In this document: positions 1 to 7,147 of the stretch, piece after piece
Numbering within the stretch: position 1 is the first letter of the stretch
Layout of the letters: every line of letters begins with the position of its first letter
Assembly: GCF_026343335.1 (NCBI RefSeq)
Contig: NZ_JAPELX010000001.1
Span: 3,038,001-3,102,000, forward strand
Direction of reading: 5' to 3'
Source of the DNA: Streptomyces sp. NBC_00078
Lineage (GTDB): Bacteria; Actinomycetota; Actinomycetes; Streptomycetales; Streptomycetaceae
Length of the DNA stretch: 64,000 nt
Translations under genes and position numbers: made by a program
Notes under the pieces: model-generated
What the model saw: the letters and a program-made list of their open reading frames with translations, nothing else
Databases searched by the model: none
What the model was told of the DNA's origin: nothing

Positions 1-322
1 GGTCGTACGCGTCGCCGAAGTCGAGGACCGGCACCGAGTGGCCGATGAACTCCCAGTTGACCAGGTCGTAGGAGCGCAGGACGGGCGCGCCGGGCGAGTA
101 GTGCATGGTCGAGCCGGTGTAGTAGTACGTGTCGCCGACGCGGATGACCTCGAGGTCGGCGAAGTCCTGCCAGATCACCGGGTTGGTGAACCGCTCCTGC
201 TGGGCCGTCGTGGCCGCCGCCGCGCGCATCGCGTCCATCGCCGGCAGTGTGGCGCCCGCGACCAGGCCGGCGGTGACCGCCAGGACTCTCCGGCGGCTGT
301 GGGGGTGTTGGAGCCAGGACAT
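1..322 (-). CDS. Secreted GH43-family glycoside hydrolase, N-terminal part (cut by window edge)
   Basis: Seen: about 107 codons from an ATG at 322 down to the window edge, with GAGGAAG upstream. The protein starts with SRRR and a hydrophobic stretch ending in alanines, i.e. a secretion signal with a possible twin-arginine character. The mature part opens NPVIWQDFADLEVIRVGDTY and continues with SPGAPVLRSYDLVNWE. Family knowledge: a first blade with an Asp (here in QDFADLEV) and the S-x-DLVNW motif is typical of GH43 five-bladed beta-propellers acting on arabinan or xylan. The substrate cannot be read from this fragment. A CGAA-N-TTCG site lies 39 bp upstream of the start. Confidence 0.85.
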   Translation of the reverse strand, partial: MSWLQHPHSRRRVLAVTAGLVAGATLPAMDAMRAAAATTAQQERFTNPVIWQDFADLEVIRVGDTYYYTGSTMHYSPGAPVLRSYDLVNWEFIGHSVPVLDFGDAYD

Positions 323-360
323 GCGAGATCAGCTTCCTCACGGGTAAGGGGACAGAGAGC

Positions 361-369
361 CGAAGTTCG
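361..369. promoter_or_regulatory. CGAA-N-TTCG inverted repeat (BxlR-type operator candidate)
   Basis: The perfect inverted repeat CGAAGTTCG lies 39 bp upstream of the GH43 start at 322, and a second TTCGAA overlaps it. Published work on Streptomyces xylose/xylobiose gene regulation describes CGAA-N-TTCG as the recognition element of the LacI-family repressor BxlR. Its position before a plant-polysaccharide hydrolase fits such control. The regulator itself is not in this window. Confidence 0.5.
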
Positions 370-691
370 AAATGTCGGACATCATTCTGAGTGTCGAACG
401 GAATATAGGAGGGGGTAGGAGGGGTGTCAACGCCTCGGCGATCAGCGGGTGGTGAGCGGCTCGCCCACAGCAGTCGTCGTTCGGTGATCGTGCGCGCTCC
501 GGGGCTCTCGAAGTCGTCCGGGCCGACTCCTCGTGGTCATGCCGGGAGGCTGTCCCCGTCGGAGCCCGGCCAAGTCCCGACCCCACTCGTTGGAGGGGCG
601 GTCCGGCAAGACCACCCCTGACATGCCATCAGCCCACTACACTCCCGACGATGCCTCTGACCAGGCCAGATAGCGAAACGCTGCTGGAGTA

Positions 692-1150
692 TTGGGCTGG
701 ACCCCAATGGTCGTGCCCTCGCACGCGCACACGCCTTCATCGCTACCCCTTACAAGCCGATCCCGCGGCATCCGTTGGCGATCGGACTTGAAGAACCGCT
801 TCATCCGCCGATATTTCCCCGACGGGACATCACAAGACCTGGCCATTGGACTGACTCCCTACGGGGTGGACAAGGGCCGCCTCCCCAAGTACATACTCAT
901 CATCGGGAAGCCGGATGTAATCCCTGGTCCGTGCAGTACGCACTCGGTACCCGCCAGGCTGTCGGACGCCTGCCGCTATCCGGTGACGGGCTGTGCGCCT
1001 ACATAGAGGCCCTGCAGAACGGCTGGTCGGCTGCCGAAGCGGACTGCCAGCGGGCCCTGGTGTGGACTGTGGACCACGGCGGGTCAGACATCACGACAGA
1101 AATGCGAACGGTCATCTCGGATCCCATCGCAGAGGCACTGACGCCCCCTC
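692..1150 (+). pseudogene. Frameshifted fragment of a caspase/CHAT-like actinobacterial protein
   Basis: Seen: one frame reads LPKYILIIGKPDVIP to about 932; after losing one base in the CCx codon following GTA ATC, the next frame continues NPWSVQYALGTRQAVGRLPL, then ALVWTVDHGGSDIT and TVISDPIAEAL, giving V-I-P-W-S-V-Q-Y-A-L across the joint. Upstream the frame is also broken. From memory, 'LLLVGSP..IPW..QY.L....VGRL' followed by 'VWAVDHG..DIT' is typical of large actinobacterial proteins with caspase/gingipain-like or CHAT-type folds, some placed in conflict systems. The family assignment is tentative. The fragment has no plausible promoter or intact ends, so it is read as a relic. Confidence 0.4.
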
Positions 1151-1207
1151 CACTGTCGACGTTCTGCCGTGCCGGTGCGGGTCAGCGCACTGGCCCCGCT
1201 GGCCACT

Positions 1208-1688
1208 GATCTACCGAAGTCGATGACGCGGGGGCCGCCGGCGGCCAGGAGGATGTTGGAGGCTTCAGGTCGCGGTGGACGACCCCGGCGGCGTGGATCG
1301 CCTCCAGCGCCTCGGCGAGCCCGGCGCCCAGCGCAAGGACCGGCCGGGCGGGCCAGGGGCCGTGCTTGGCGATCGCCTCAGCCAGGGAGACGCCGGGCAC
1401 CTAGACGGTGGCCAGCCAGGCCGGGGAGCCGTCCGGGTCGGCGTCGACGACGCTGGCGGTGAAGGCCCCGTTGACCAGCTGGGCGGCGGCCACTTCGCGG
1501 GCGAAGCGGAGCCGTAACTCGTCGTCCCGGGCCAGGTCGGCGCGGACCACCTTCACCGCGACCGGGCGCCCGCCGGGCGAACGCGCCAGATACACCTGAC
1601 CCATGCCGCCCGCGCCGAGCCGGGCCATGATCCGGTAGCGCCCCAGCTGCCGCGGGTCTTCCGGCTCCAGGTCCTCGAACACACCCAC
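1208..1688 (-). pseudogene. Ser/Thr protein kinase, broken by a stop codon and a 1-base deletion
   Basis: Seen: a GTG at 1688 opens a PASTA/Pkn-type kinase domain: [20 protein letters not shown] (glycine loop) and [10 protein letters not shown] (invariant Lys). The frame stops at a TAG near 1401 right after SPAWLATV, where kinases usually have a Tyr codon, and resumes at once as VPGVSLAEAIAKHGPWP, then EALEAIHAAGVVHRDLK (HRD loop). Directly after HRDLK one C is missing; the shifted frame reads SNILLAAGGPRVIDFG, the metal-binding DFG. Homology ends at about 1208, so the C-lobe, membrane span and sensor part are lost. Three independent lesions make this a clear pseudogene. Confidence 0.8.
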
Positions 1689-2015
1689 CCCACGCCCCCC
1701 TTGCCCTGCCTGCGGCCCCGGGACCGCTGTCGCGTAGATGCCGCATCATTCCCCACAGCCTCTTCTGCTCCGGAAGGCGGACGCCCTGGCCGGAAGCTGG
1801 GTGCGGGGTCGGTATGGCCAGTCCAAAAGCCAGATGTAGGGGTGGTTGCTCGTTGCGCCACTTCACGTAGTGGGGACGGAGTCCCCACTCACAGCGCCCA
1901 ACGAAGTACGTCAGAAGGCAGCGCCGGGCCATGGTCGCGTGCCGCTCTCACGCAGGTCACTCACCCGCAACCGCACCCGCCGCGCCCCTGACCTGCGCGT
2001 TCAAGCCAGGGGGGT
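1689..2015. other. Non-coding stretch, no gene recognised
   Basis: No frame here gives a recognisable protein or a start with a Shine-Dalgarno site on either strand. It lies upstream of the decayed kinase and before the MurG-like fragment, and probably belongs to the same degraded region. Confidence 0.5.
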
Positions 2016-2156
2016 CGCTTCTCCCGCAGCGGTGCGGGGACCCTTGCGGAGCTGACGGCGCTGGGCAAGCCCGCGCTGTTCGTGCCGCTGGCGTCGTCGG
2101 CGGGCAACGAGCAGGCGCACAACGCGCGGCATTTGCAGGAGGCCGGGGCCGCGATA
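2016..2156 (+). pseudogene. MurG-like glycosyltransferase fragment
   Basis: Seen: about 47 codons in one frame reading RSGAGTLAELTALGKPALFV, then PLASSAGNEQAHNARHLQEA and GAA. Family knowledge: this matches the C-terminal acceptor/donor region of MurG-type UDP-GlcNAc transferases (SRSGA-[GS]T-[LV]AEL, then G(N/D)xQxxNAxxLxxAGAA). No N-terminal domain is present upstream and the similarity is lost abruptly downstream. A possible later trace (frame near 2370-2400 reading AALRCPLLADGS) resembles the MurG tail but is too weak to include. It is a gene relic, not a working enzyme. Confidence 0.6.
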
Positions 2157-2486
2157 ACGGGAAGCGTGGAACGGAAGTCACCTGCCTTGCCGCACGGGCG
2201 CGTCCGACTGCCCGGAGGTGGGGCGCGGGGACCTCGGCAATCGGCCGTTCGCCATCACCGGACGGTGCTCGGCGGCGTCACGCGGAGGCGAAGCCGGGGG
2301 CGGTGGTCCCCGCAAGCATGGAGGCGCGTGGAACGGACCGGCCCTGAAGGCACTGCCCGAGCCAAGGGCCTCCCTGGTGCGGCGCTTCGGTGCCCGCTGC
2401 TCGCGGACGGGAGCGGTCCCGTCCCACGCCGGGAGGTGGGGCGCGTCGCTCGTCGGAAAACGAAACGACCGGACTGGCTGGTTCTC

Positions 2487-2516
2487 TTGACGTGGCCCTA
2501 ACGGGAAGTTTACCTT
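2487..2516 (+). promoter_or_regulatory. Promoter-like TTGACG-N18-TACCTT
   Basis: TTGACG (2487-2492) is spaced 18 bp from TACCTT (2511-2516), close to a vegetative sigma-factor promoter. It lies 500 bp before the GH43/AbfB gene at 3017 and just before an inverted repeat that could be its operator. No transcript data support it. Confidence 0.3.
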
Positions 2517-2536
2517 CTGGCCGAAGTTACGTACGG

Positions 2537-2554
2537 CGTTCGAAAATGCGAACG
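2537..2554. promoter_or_regulatory. Inverted repeat CGTTCG-N6-CGAACG
   Basis: Perfect 6-bp arms (2537-2542 and 2549-2554) are separated by AAAATG, about 20 bp downstream of the candidate -10. The core TTCG/CGAA resembles the CGAA-N-TTCG element before the first GH43 gene but in the opposite polarity and with wider spacing. It may be an operator; this is inference. Confidence 0.3.
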
Positions 2555-2614
2555 GGCGTTCTCTGGGGGAGCTGCCCCATGACGCGCACCCATCATCGGC
2601 TCAAGCTGGGGCAG

Positions 2615-2636
2615 CCCCCCCCCCCCCCCCCCCCCC
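2615..2636. repeat. Homopolymer of 22 C
   Basis: An uninterrupted C22 tract. Even in a genome of about 72% GC this length is exceptional. It could be unstable in vivo or reflect sequencing/assembly length error. It is not inside a recognised gene. Confidence 0.9.
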
Positions 2637-3016
2637 GACGCTGCCCTTCCACTCCTCACCCGGCTACGGCGACCGTGAGTGCCTCGACTCCACCGTCACT
2701 TGCACGTCGCACCCGCGTGAAGACAGGAGACGCTCACGCATGCGGTTTTCTTCCGGCGGCCGGCGACATGGGTCGCCGCCGACCCGCTCTCACGGCTCAG
2801 CCCTTGACCGCCCCCAGCGGGCTGCCGCAGCCGAGCAGGGCTCCTCGATGACGCGGTTCATCAGAGTGGGAGCGCCCGGCCGGCACAGGTACAGCGACGC
2901 CACCTTCCGCCTGACGAACTGACCCGACGGACCCGCGGCACCCTCCCGCTCCTTCGCTTTCGTAGGGAGGCCGTCGGTGCCGCACGCCTGTGAAAACCGC
3001 ATCGAGAGGAAAGACC

Positions 3017-4405
3017 TTGTTGGCAAGACTGATCAGGAGAGCGGCGTTCCTCATCGCTCTAGTGGCGCTGGCCACGGGAGTGGCCGTGCCCGCACAGCCG
3101 GCCGCGGCGGCGGACGCCGACTCCGCCTATGTGATGGGCTATTTCAAGGAGTCGCTCAGCGGCGCGGGCAACGTCAACGCCCTGCACCTCGCGGTCAGTG
3201 ACGACGGCCGGGAGTGGACGCCGCTCAACGACAACAACCCGATCCTCACTCCCACCGCGGGCACCAAGGGCATCCGCGACCCGTTCCTGTACCGGCTGCG
3301 CGACGGCAGCTGGGTCGTGCTCGCGACCGACATCGCGGTGGGCGGCGACTTCTCCAAGGCCAACCCGAACATCCACGTCTGGACCTCGCCGGACCTGGTG
3401 AACTGGTCGGCGGACCGGCTGCTCAAGGTCAACGGCACCAACCCGAACTCGTACAGCTGGGCCCCGGCCATCCACTGGGACCCGGTCCGAAGTGCCTACG
3501 GCATCACGTTCTCCACGGTCCCGCAGGGCATGTCACACTCGGTGATCGCCGCCGCCTACACGACCGACTTCGTCACCGCCACCAACCCCGTGGTCTTCCA
3601 CGACACGGGCTCCAACACCATCGACTCCGACGTCGTCACCGGCGTCAACGGCCAGAACTACCTGTACTACAAAAGCAACGGCCTACTCATCGGGGCGCGG
3701 TCGACGTCGGTCGAACCGGGCAGCTTCACCCAGTACACCCAGGGCGTCGCCGAGAACCAATGCACCGAGGCACCCACACTGGTGAAGTCGCTCACCTCGT
3801 CCACCTGGTCCCTGTGGGGTGACACCTACTGCCCCAACGCCAAGTTCGACCTGTGGCAGGGTGACCTGGTGTCGGGAGCATGGACCAAGGTCGGCCGCCA
3901 GTCTTACACCGCACCGCTGAACGCCAAGCACAACACCATCCAACCGATCACCGCCGCCGATCGCGACCGCCTCCTCGCCCGGTACGGCGGCACCAGCTGG
4001 AACCTCCTGAAGTCGTACAACTTCCCCGGCCGCTACGTCCGCCACGAGAACAACGCCGGCCGCATCAGCGAACTGCCCTTCGACCCCTACCAAGACGCGC
4101 AGTGGCGGCTGCGGCCCGGCCTGTCCGACCCCAACGGCGTGTCGTTCGAGTCGGTCAACTTCCCCGGCTACTACATGAAGCAGGAGAACTTCACGATCAA
4201 GCTGGTCCGCAACGACGGCACGGCCGGCTTCGCCACCGACGCCACCTTCACCCGCGTCGCCGGCCTCGCCGACGGGAAGTGGTCCTCGTTCCGCTCGGCC
4301 CGGTTCCCGACGCGCTACCTGCGGCACTACTCGTTCGCCCTGCGGCTCGACGAGATCTCGACCGCGACGGACCGCGCCGACGCCACCTTCAACATCGTCT
4401 ACTGA
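3017..4405 (+). CDS. Secreted GH43-type arabinofuranosidase-like hydrolase with C-terminal AbfB (CBM42) domain
   Basis: About 462 residues. The chosen start is TTG at 3017 behind GAGAGGAAAG; an in-frame GTG at 2990 lacks a Shine-Dalgarno at proper spacing. Residues 1-32 form a signal peptide (RLIRRAAFLIALVALATGVA, cleavage after PAAAA). Residues about 35-320 resemble a GH43-type propeller: GIRDPFLYRLRDGSWVVLAT, then WAPAIHWD and a probable catalytic Glu in NQCTEAPTLV. Residues about 335-462 carry repeated NFPGRYVRH / NFPGYYMKQ / RFPTRYLRH motifs with paired D-A-x-(F/W), the three-fold AbfB beta-trefoil that binds arabinofuranose side chains. It would act outside the cell on arabinoxylan or arabinan. 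It follows a decayed region and is probably transcribed alone. Confidence 0.85.
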   Translation: MLARLIRRAAFLIALVALATGVAVPAQPAAAADADSAYVMGYFKESLSGAGNVNALHLAVSDDGREWTPLNDNNPILTPTAGTKGIRDPFLYRLRDGSWVVLATDIAVGGDFSKANPNIHVWTSPDLVNWSADRLLKVNGTNPNSYSWAPAIHWDPVRSAYGITFSTVPQGMSHSVIAAAYTTDFVTATNPVVFHDTGSNTIDSDVVTGVNGQNYLYYKSNGLLIGARSTSVEPGSFTQYTQGVAENQCTEAPTLVKSLTSSTWSLWGDTYCPNAKFDLWQGDLVSGAWTKVGRQSYTAPLNAKHNTIQPITAADRDRLLARYGGTSWNLLKSYNFPGRYVRHENNAGRISELPFDPYQDAQWRLRPGLSDPNGVSFESVNFPGYYMKQENFTIKLVRNDGTAGFATDATFTRVAGLADGKWSSFRSARFPTRYLRHYSFALRLDEISTATDRADATFNIVY

Positions 4406-4619
4406 CCCACCGGACGAGCCCACCACCCCGCGCCTGCCCGTCACCAGGCGGCGGGGCGGTGGCGACTTCCACGTCGGCCGCACCAACACTCCTCGCCCAG
4501 GCGGCGAGCAGCACGGCCGCCGGGCTACTCGCTCCGGCCCGGCGCGGTCATCCGTGGACGGGTGGTCGTTCCTCGCCGGGTGGGGCAGCCGTGACACGCT
4601 GGACGTCCCCTGGGGTGGC

Positions 4620-4787
4620 ATGGAGGCCATGGCTGCCGATCTGCTTCGGGTCGGCGTGAAGTGCACGATCAAGCGGACCAAGGTGAAGGGTGCACGCGCC
4701 CCGCACATCCGAATGAGGCTCATGATCCCCAAGGACGTGCGGGACCGCCTGATCCTCAAGGAAGACGACTTCGCAGAAGCCTTCTGA
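4620..4787 (+). CDS. Small hypothetical protein
   Basis: 55 codons from an ATG at 4620 (another ATG at 4629). The basic middle reads KCTIKRTKVKGARAPHIRMR, followed by LMIPKDVRDRLILKEDDFAE. The tail loosely resembles swapped-hairpin AbrB-type beta-hairpins ('xxIPxxVRxxLxLxxGD'), but the match is too short to claim. It ends just before a strong bidirectional hairpin shared with the convergent minus-strand repSA unit. Codon use looks like coding DNA. Lower-GC flanks and the RepSA neighbour suggest it belongs to an integrative element. Confidence 0.45.
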   Translation: MEAMAADLLRVGVKCTIKRTKVKGARAPHIRMRLMIPKDVRDRLILKEDDFAEAF

Positions 4788-4805
4788 CACTGGCCGGACA
4801 CGAAC

Positions 4806-4845
4806 GGGAGCCGCCTTCTCCAACGCAGCGGGGAAGGCGGCTCCC
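4806..4845. terminator. Bidirectional hairpin terminator
   Basis: Perfect 13-bp arms GGGAGCCGCCTTC (4806-4818) and GAAGGCGGCTCCC (4833-4845) with a 14-nt loop. It lies between the convergent ends of the gene at 4787 and the one at 4851, so it can serve both strands. Confidence 0.85.
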
Positions 4846-4850
4846 TTGTG

Positions 4851-5009
4851 TCATTCGAACCACGCTGTGGGGTCGAACGGCTCTTCAATGCCGCTCTCGT
4901 CCACGATCACGATTTCACTCTCTATCGCGCTCTCGACCGTTGCCCGAGGCAGAGGAGTCGTCGCCGGAGAGGACGCCCGAGTTCCGCACTCGGGAACGAC
5001 CGCCGTCAC
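4851..5009 (-). CDS. Small acidic protein overlapping the end of repSA
   Basis: 52 codons that start with a GTG whose GTGA overlaps the TGA stop of repSA, the classic layout for translational coupling. The protein ends in an acidic tail, ESEIVIVDESGIEEPFDPTA, then WFE. The N-terminal half (VPECGTRASSPATTPLP) is low complexity. In actinomycete integrative elements the gene after repSA is often xis then int, but this protein has no helix-turn-helix and does not look like an excisionase. Its function is unknown. It stops five bases from the shared terminator. Confidence 0.5.
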   Translation of the reverse strand: MTAVVPECGTRASSPATTPLPRATVESAIESEIVIVDESGIEEPFDPTAWFE

Positions 5010-6499
5010 AGCCACTCACCCCACTGCTCCGCGTCTTCCCTTGCCTCCCTGGCCAGTTGGAGACTCTGCGCGCGACTCTCGGCGATGCCGTAGGCCATGT
5101 CAGCCTCACCGGGGGTGTAGCCCGAGCCGACGTAGCGCCAGGCCGCTTCCGTGACCATGTCCGGGCCGTCCAGGGGATTGGCGTCGCCCCGGCGATAGTC
5201 GGCCCGTTCCTCGCGCAGTGCGCCGTACGTGGTGGAGTAGCGGCGGGACTTGGTGAGGATGTGGCCCCGGTAGCCGAGGCTGTGAGTCCAGGGGCGCAGC
5301 CGGAGGTGTTCGAGTTCGGGCAGGCCGCCCAGGCGCCAGCAGGTACCCATGAGGGCGCGGACGTGGTGGTTGACGACCGCCGCGCGGATGTCCTCCAGGC
5401 TGGTAACCCGGTAGTCCACTCCGGCGCCTGTCTCTCCCGCACCCTTGGTCACGTACTTCGCCACGTATCCGGCGACCGCCGCATCTGACGGCACGTCACC
5501 ATCAGGGAGTGGCCGGATGGGATGGGCGTCGAACTGCCCGCCCCAGCCAACCCGTTCCGTCCCGTACGCGTCGGAATCGGCCACCGTGACGAAGCTGGAT
5601 GCGGCGGCATGCTCGACCGCATCCAACAGCACGTTCTCTGTCGCCCAGGCCGGAGCCGACGAGGCGGCACCGTCCGGGCCGTCGAGGCGCACCACCGCAT
5701 GAAAGTGGATGGCCGCGCGCCGCTGGAACTCGGCAACCTTGGCGAACGACACCACCAGGTGCTCACCGAGCTTGGAGCGCGGTATCCCACCGGCCGAAGC
5801 CAGGTAGCGGCGCATGGCGGTGGTGAACCGGTTCCACAGCCGCCCCGCATGCGCGTGCCACAGCACATGACCCACGTAGTCGTAGCAGTCCGGGCACAAC
5901 GGCAGACCCACCAGCGGCTCATCCTCCGTGTGCACCAGGCCGCAGCCGAGCCGCCGCCCGTGCTCACAGTGCGGATCATGCCGGCGCGGACGGCACGCCT
6001 GCCCGTCCAGAACACGATGCACCGGCCCGAACGACGGAGCGGTCAGGGTGACGAACAACCGGGGGTGATCCTTCACCGACTCCGGAACACCCTTCCCGCC
6101 GGACAGGCCCGCACGCACGAGCTGAAAGGTGTCCCCGGCATGCAGGCGAGAGCACGGCTCACACGCCGAGGCACGCCGGTTACGGCAGCGCACGGCCAGC
6201 CGCTCACCAGGTTCCCCGTCGGTCGAGTAGGACGAGATCACCTCACCCGTGAGGGCATCACGAGTGACGGTGGAGCCGGACAGGTAAATCGGATTGGCAC
6301 AGCCACCAATGGATTCGATCTGCTCCTTCCAACGCGAAAAGAGCGGATCGTTGAGGAGCCGTATAAGGTCACGGTCCGCCTCTGAGAGAGCTTGGAGACG
6401 TAGTTCGCGTGCCAGCACGTCGGAACGCCCGGCCGGAGCGGACGACGCGACGGACGGGCGGGTTGCAGGTGGGGCGCTGCGTGCGGATTCGGCAGACAT
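5006..6499 (-). CDS. repSA: RepSA-type rolling-circle replication initiator of an integrative element
   Basis: 497 residues; the ATG at 6499 has GGAGG nine bases upstream. Residues 107-116 and 176-205 hold Cys pairs (ACEPC, LCPDC) typical of this family. Residues 265-267 are the His-hydrophobe-His metal site of HUH endonucleases (AAIHFHAVVRLDG). Residues 345-352, YVAKYVTK, hold the nicking Tyr with its Lys spacing. The family (pSAM2 RepSA and relatives) nicks the element origin during excision and conjugal transfer of actinomycete integrative and conjugative elements. Here no integrase, excisionase, FtsK-type TraSA or Spd gene is present nearby, so the element is either a relic or dispersed. 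The gene is full length with no frame break. Confidence 0.9.
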   Translation of the reverse strand: MSAESARSAPPATRPSVASSAPAGRSDVLARELRLQALSEADRDLIRLLNDPLFSRWKEQIESIGGCANPIYLSGSTVTRDALTGEVISSYSTDGEPGERLAVRCRNRRASACEPCSRLHAGDTFQLVRAGLSGGKGVPESVKDHPRLFVTLTAPSFGPVHRVLDGQACRPRRHDPHCEHGRRLGCGLVHTEDEPLVGLPLCPDCYDYVGHVLWHAHAGRLWNRFTTAMRRYLASAGGIPRSKLGEHLVVSFAKVAEFQRRAAIHFHAVVRLDGPDGAASSAPAWATENVLLDAVEHAAASSFVTVADSDAYGTERVGWGGQFDAHPIRPLPDGDVPSDAAVAGYVAKYVTKGAGETGAGVDYRVTSLEDIRAAVVNHHVRALMGTCWRLGGLPELEHLRLRPWTHSLGYRGHILTKSRRYSTTYGALREERADYRRGDANPLDGPDMVTEAAWRYVGSGYTPGEADMAYGIAESRAQSLQLAREAREDAEQWGEWL

Positions 6500-6568
6500 G
6501 GCGCGGCCTCCAGAGCCTCAAATCAGGGAGTAGATAACGGGTGTTCATGACTTCTCTCCTTTGCGCTT

Positions 6569-6597
6569 ACAGGGCGCTTATGCTGCGTACGCCCTGT
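6569..6597. promoter_or_regulatory. Inverted repeat in repSA leader
   Basis: Arms ACAGGGCG (6569-6576) and CGCCCTGT (6590-6597) are separated by 13 nt, 70 bp upstream of the repSA start. It could be a leader hairpin or an operator. Confidence 0.4.
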
Positions 6598-6634
6598 TCA
6601 GGCGCAGCCAACTTGCCTTTGAATAATATCGACT

Positions 6635-6649
6635 GCCACTGACAGTGGC
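6635..6649. promoter_or_regulatory. Palindrome GCCACTG-A-CAGTGGC upstream of repSA
   Basis: A perfect 7-bp dyad around one base sits just upstream of the TATTAT on the minus strand, overlapping the expected -35 position. Integrative elements of the pSAM2 type are repressed by GntR-like KorSA proteins at short operators; this palindrome is a candidate of that kind, by inference only. Confidence 0.35.
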
Positions 6650-7095
6650 CTGTGAATTTCTCGTGACAGGAAACCGACAGGCGATTTCGACGGTTGCATG
6701 GAATTCCGTACTGAAATCGACTGTAGTAAGAGACGCATCAGTTCTCGTCGACCAGGATGGTTTCGCGCAACAGGCCGAATTTACGTCGAGGGCTGAGCAG
6801 TTGAGTATGCGTCAGGAAATCCGGCATCGGCGGGGCTCTGAGTGTCTGTCCGGCCGGTTGCGCCTCGGTGCCACGGGTCCATCGGGAGACGGGAGCGAGC
6901 AGGGGTCGGGGCCGTGGCGTAATTTGGCTTTACTTCTTCCAGCCAGCCCAAGAGCCCGCCTCTCACAGCACCAGGCAGCCCGCATCCGTCCCGAGGGACC
7001 ACAGCTGGTTCAACCTCTCTGGGCCGGCGGCGTGCCCAAGCCGCGCCCCTTCCCGGGCATAGGTTCGCCCCAGCCCAGCCCGATGACCGCACGAC

Positions 7096-7127
7096 AAAGG
7101 CCCCCAGCCTCAGAGCTGGGAGCCTTT
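7096..7127. terminator. Hairpin terminator
   Basis: Arms AAAGGCCCCCAGC (7096-7108) and GCTGGGAGCCTTT (7115-7127) with one mismatch and a 6-nt loop, directly after the stop of the minus-strand gene at 7148. Confidence 0.75.
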
Positions 7128-7147
7128 CGCACACGGACCGGTATTCG

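Larger units (their letters stand above)
2157..3003. other. Intergenic relic region before the second GH43 gene
   Basis: There is no intact gene. It holds a promoter-like pair at 2487-2516, an 18-bp inverted repeat at 2537-2554 and a 22-C run at 2615-2636. The reading near 2850-2922, ending RYSDATFRLTN, is reminiscent of the last residues of an AbfB domain and may be a remnant of an older copy of the following gene; this is weak. Confidence 0.4.
6500..7095. other. AT-richer non-coding region upstream of repSA
   Basis: 600 bp with no convincing gene. It includes two inverted repeats (6569-6597, 6635-6649) and a minus-strand TATTAT (6628-6623) that could be the repSA -10. A long open frame on the plus strand (6645-7355) has no Shine-Dalgarno, no recognisable domain, and runs antisense through the gene at 7148, so it was not called. 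A minus-strand ATG at 6548 behind GGAGAG opens a frame that runs out of phase into repSA. Confidence 0.5.

Noticed and set aside
2740..2922. 60-codon frame ending RYSDATFRLTN
   Set aside because: Only the tail recalls an AbfB end; upstream has no domain sequence. Reported as a weak hint, not as a gene.
3683..4888. 401-codon minus-strand frame antisense to the GH43/AbfB gene
   Set aside because: A GC-rich shadow frame; composition is Arg/Pro/Gly-rich and has no start signals.
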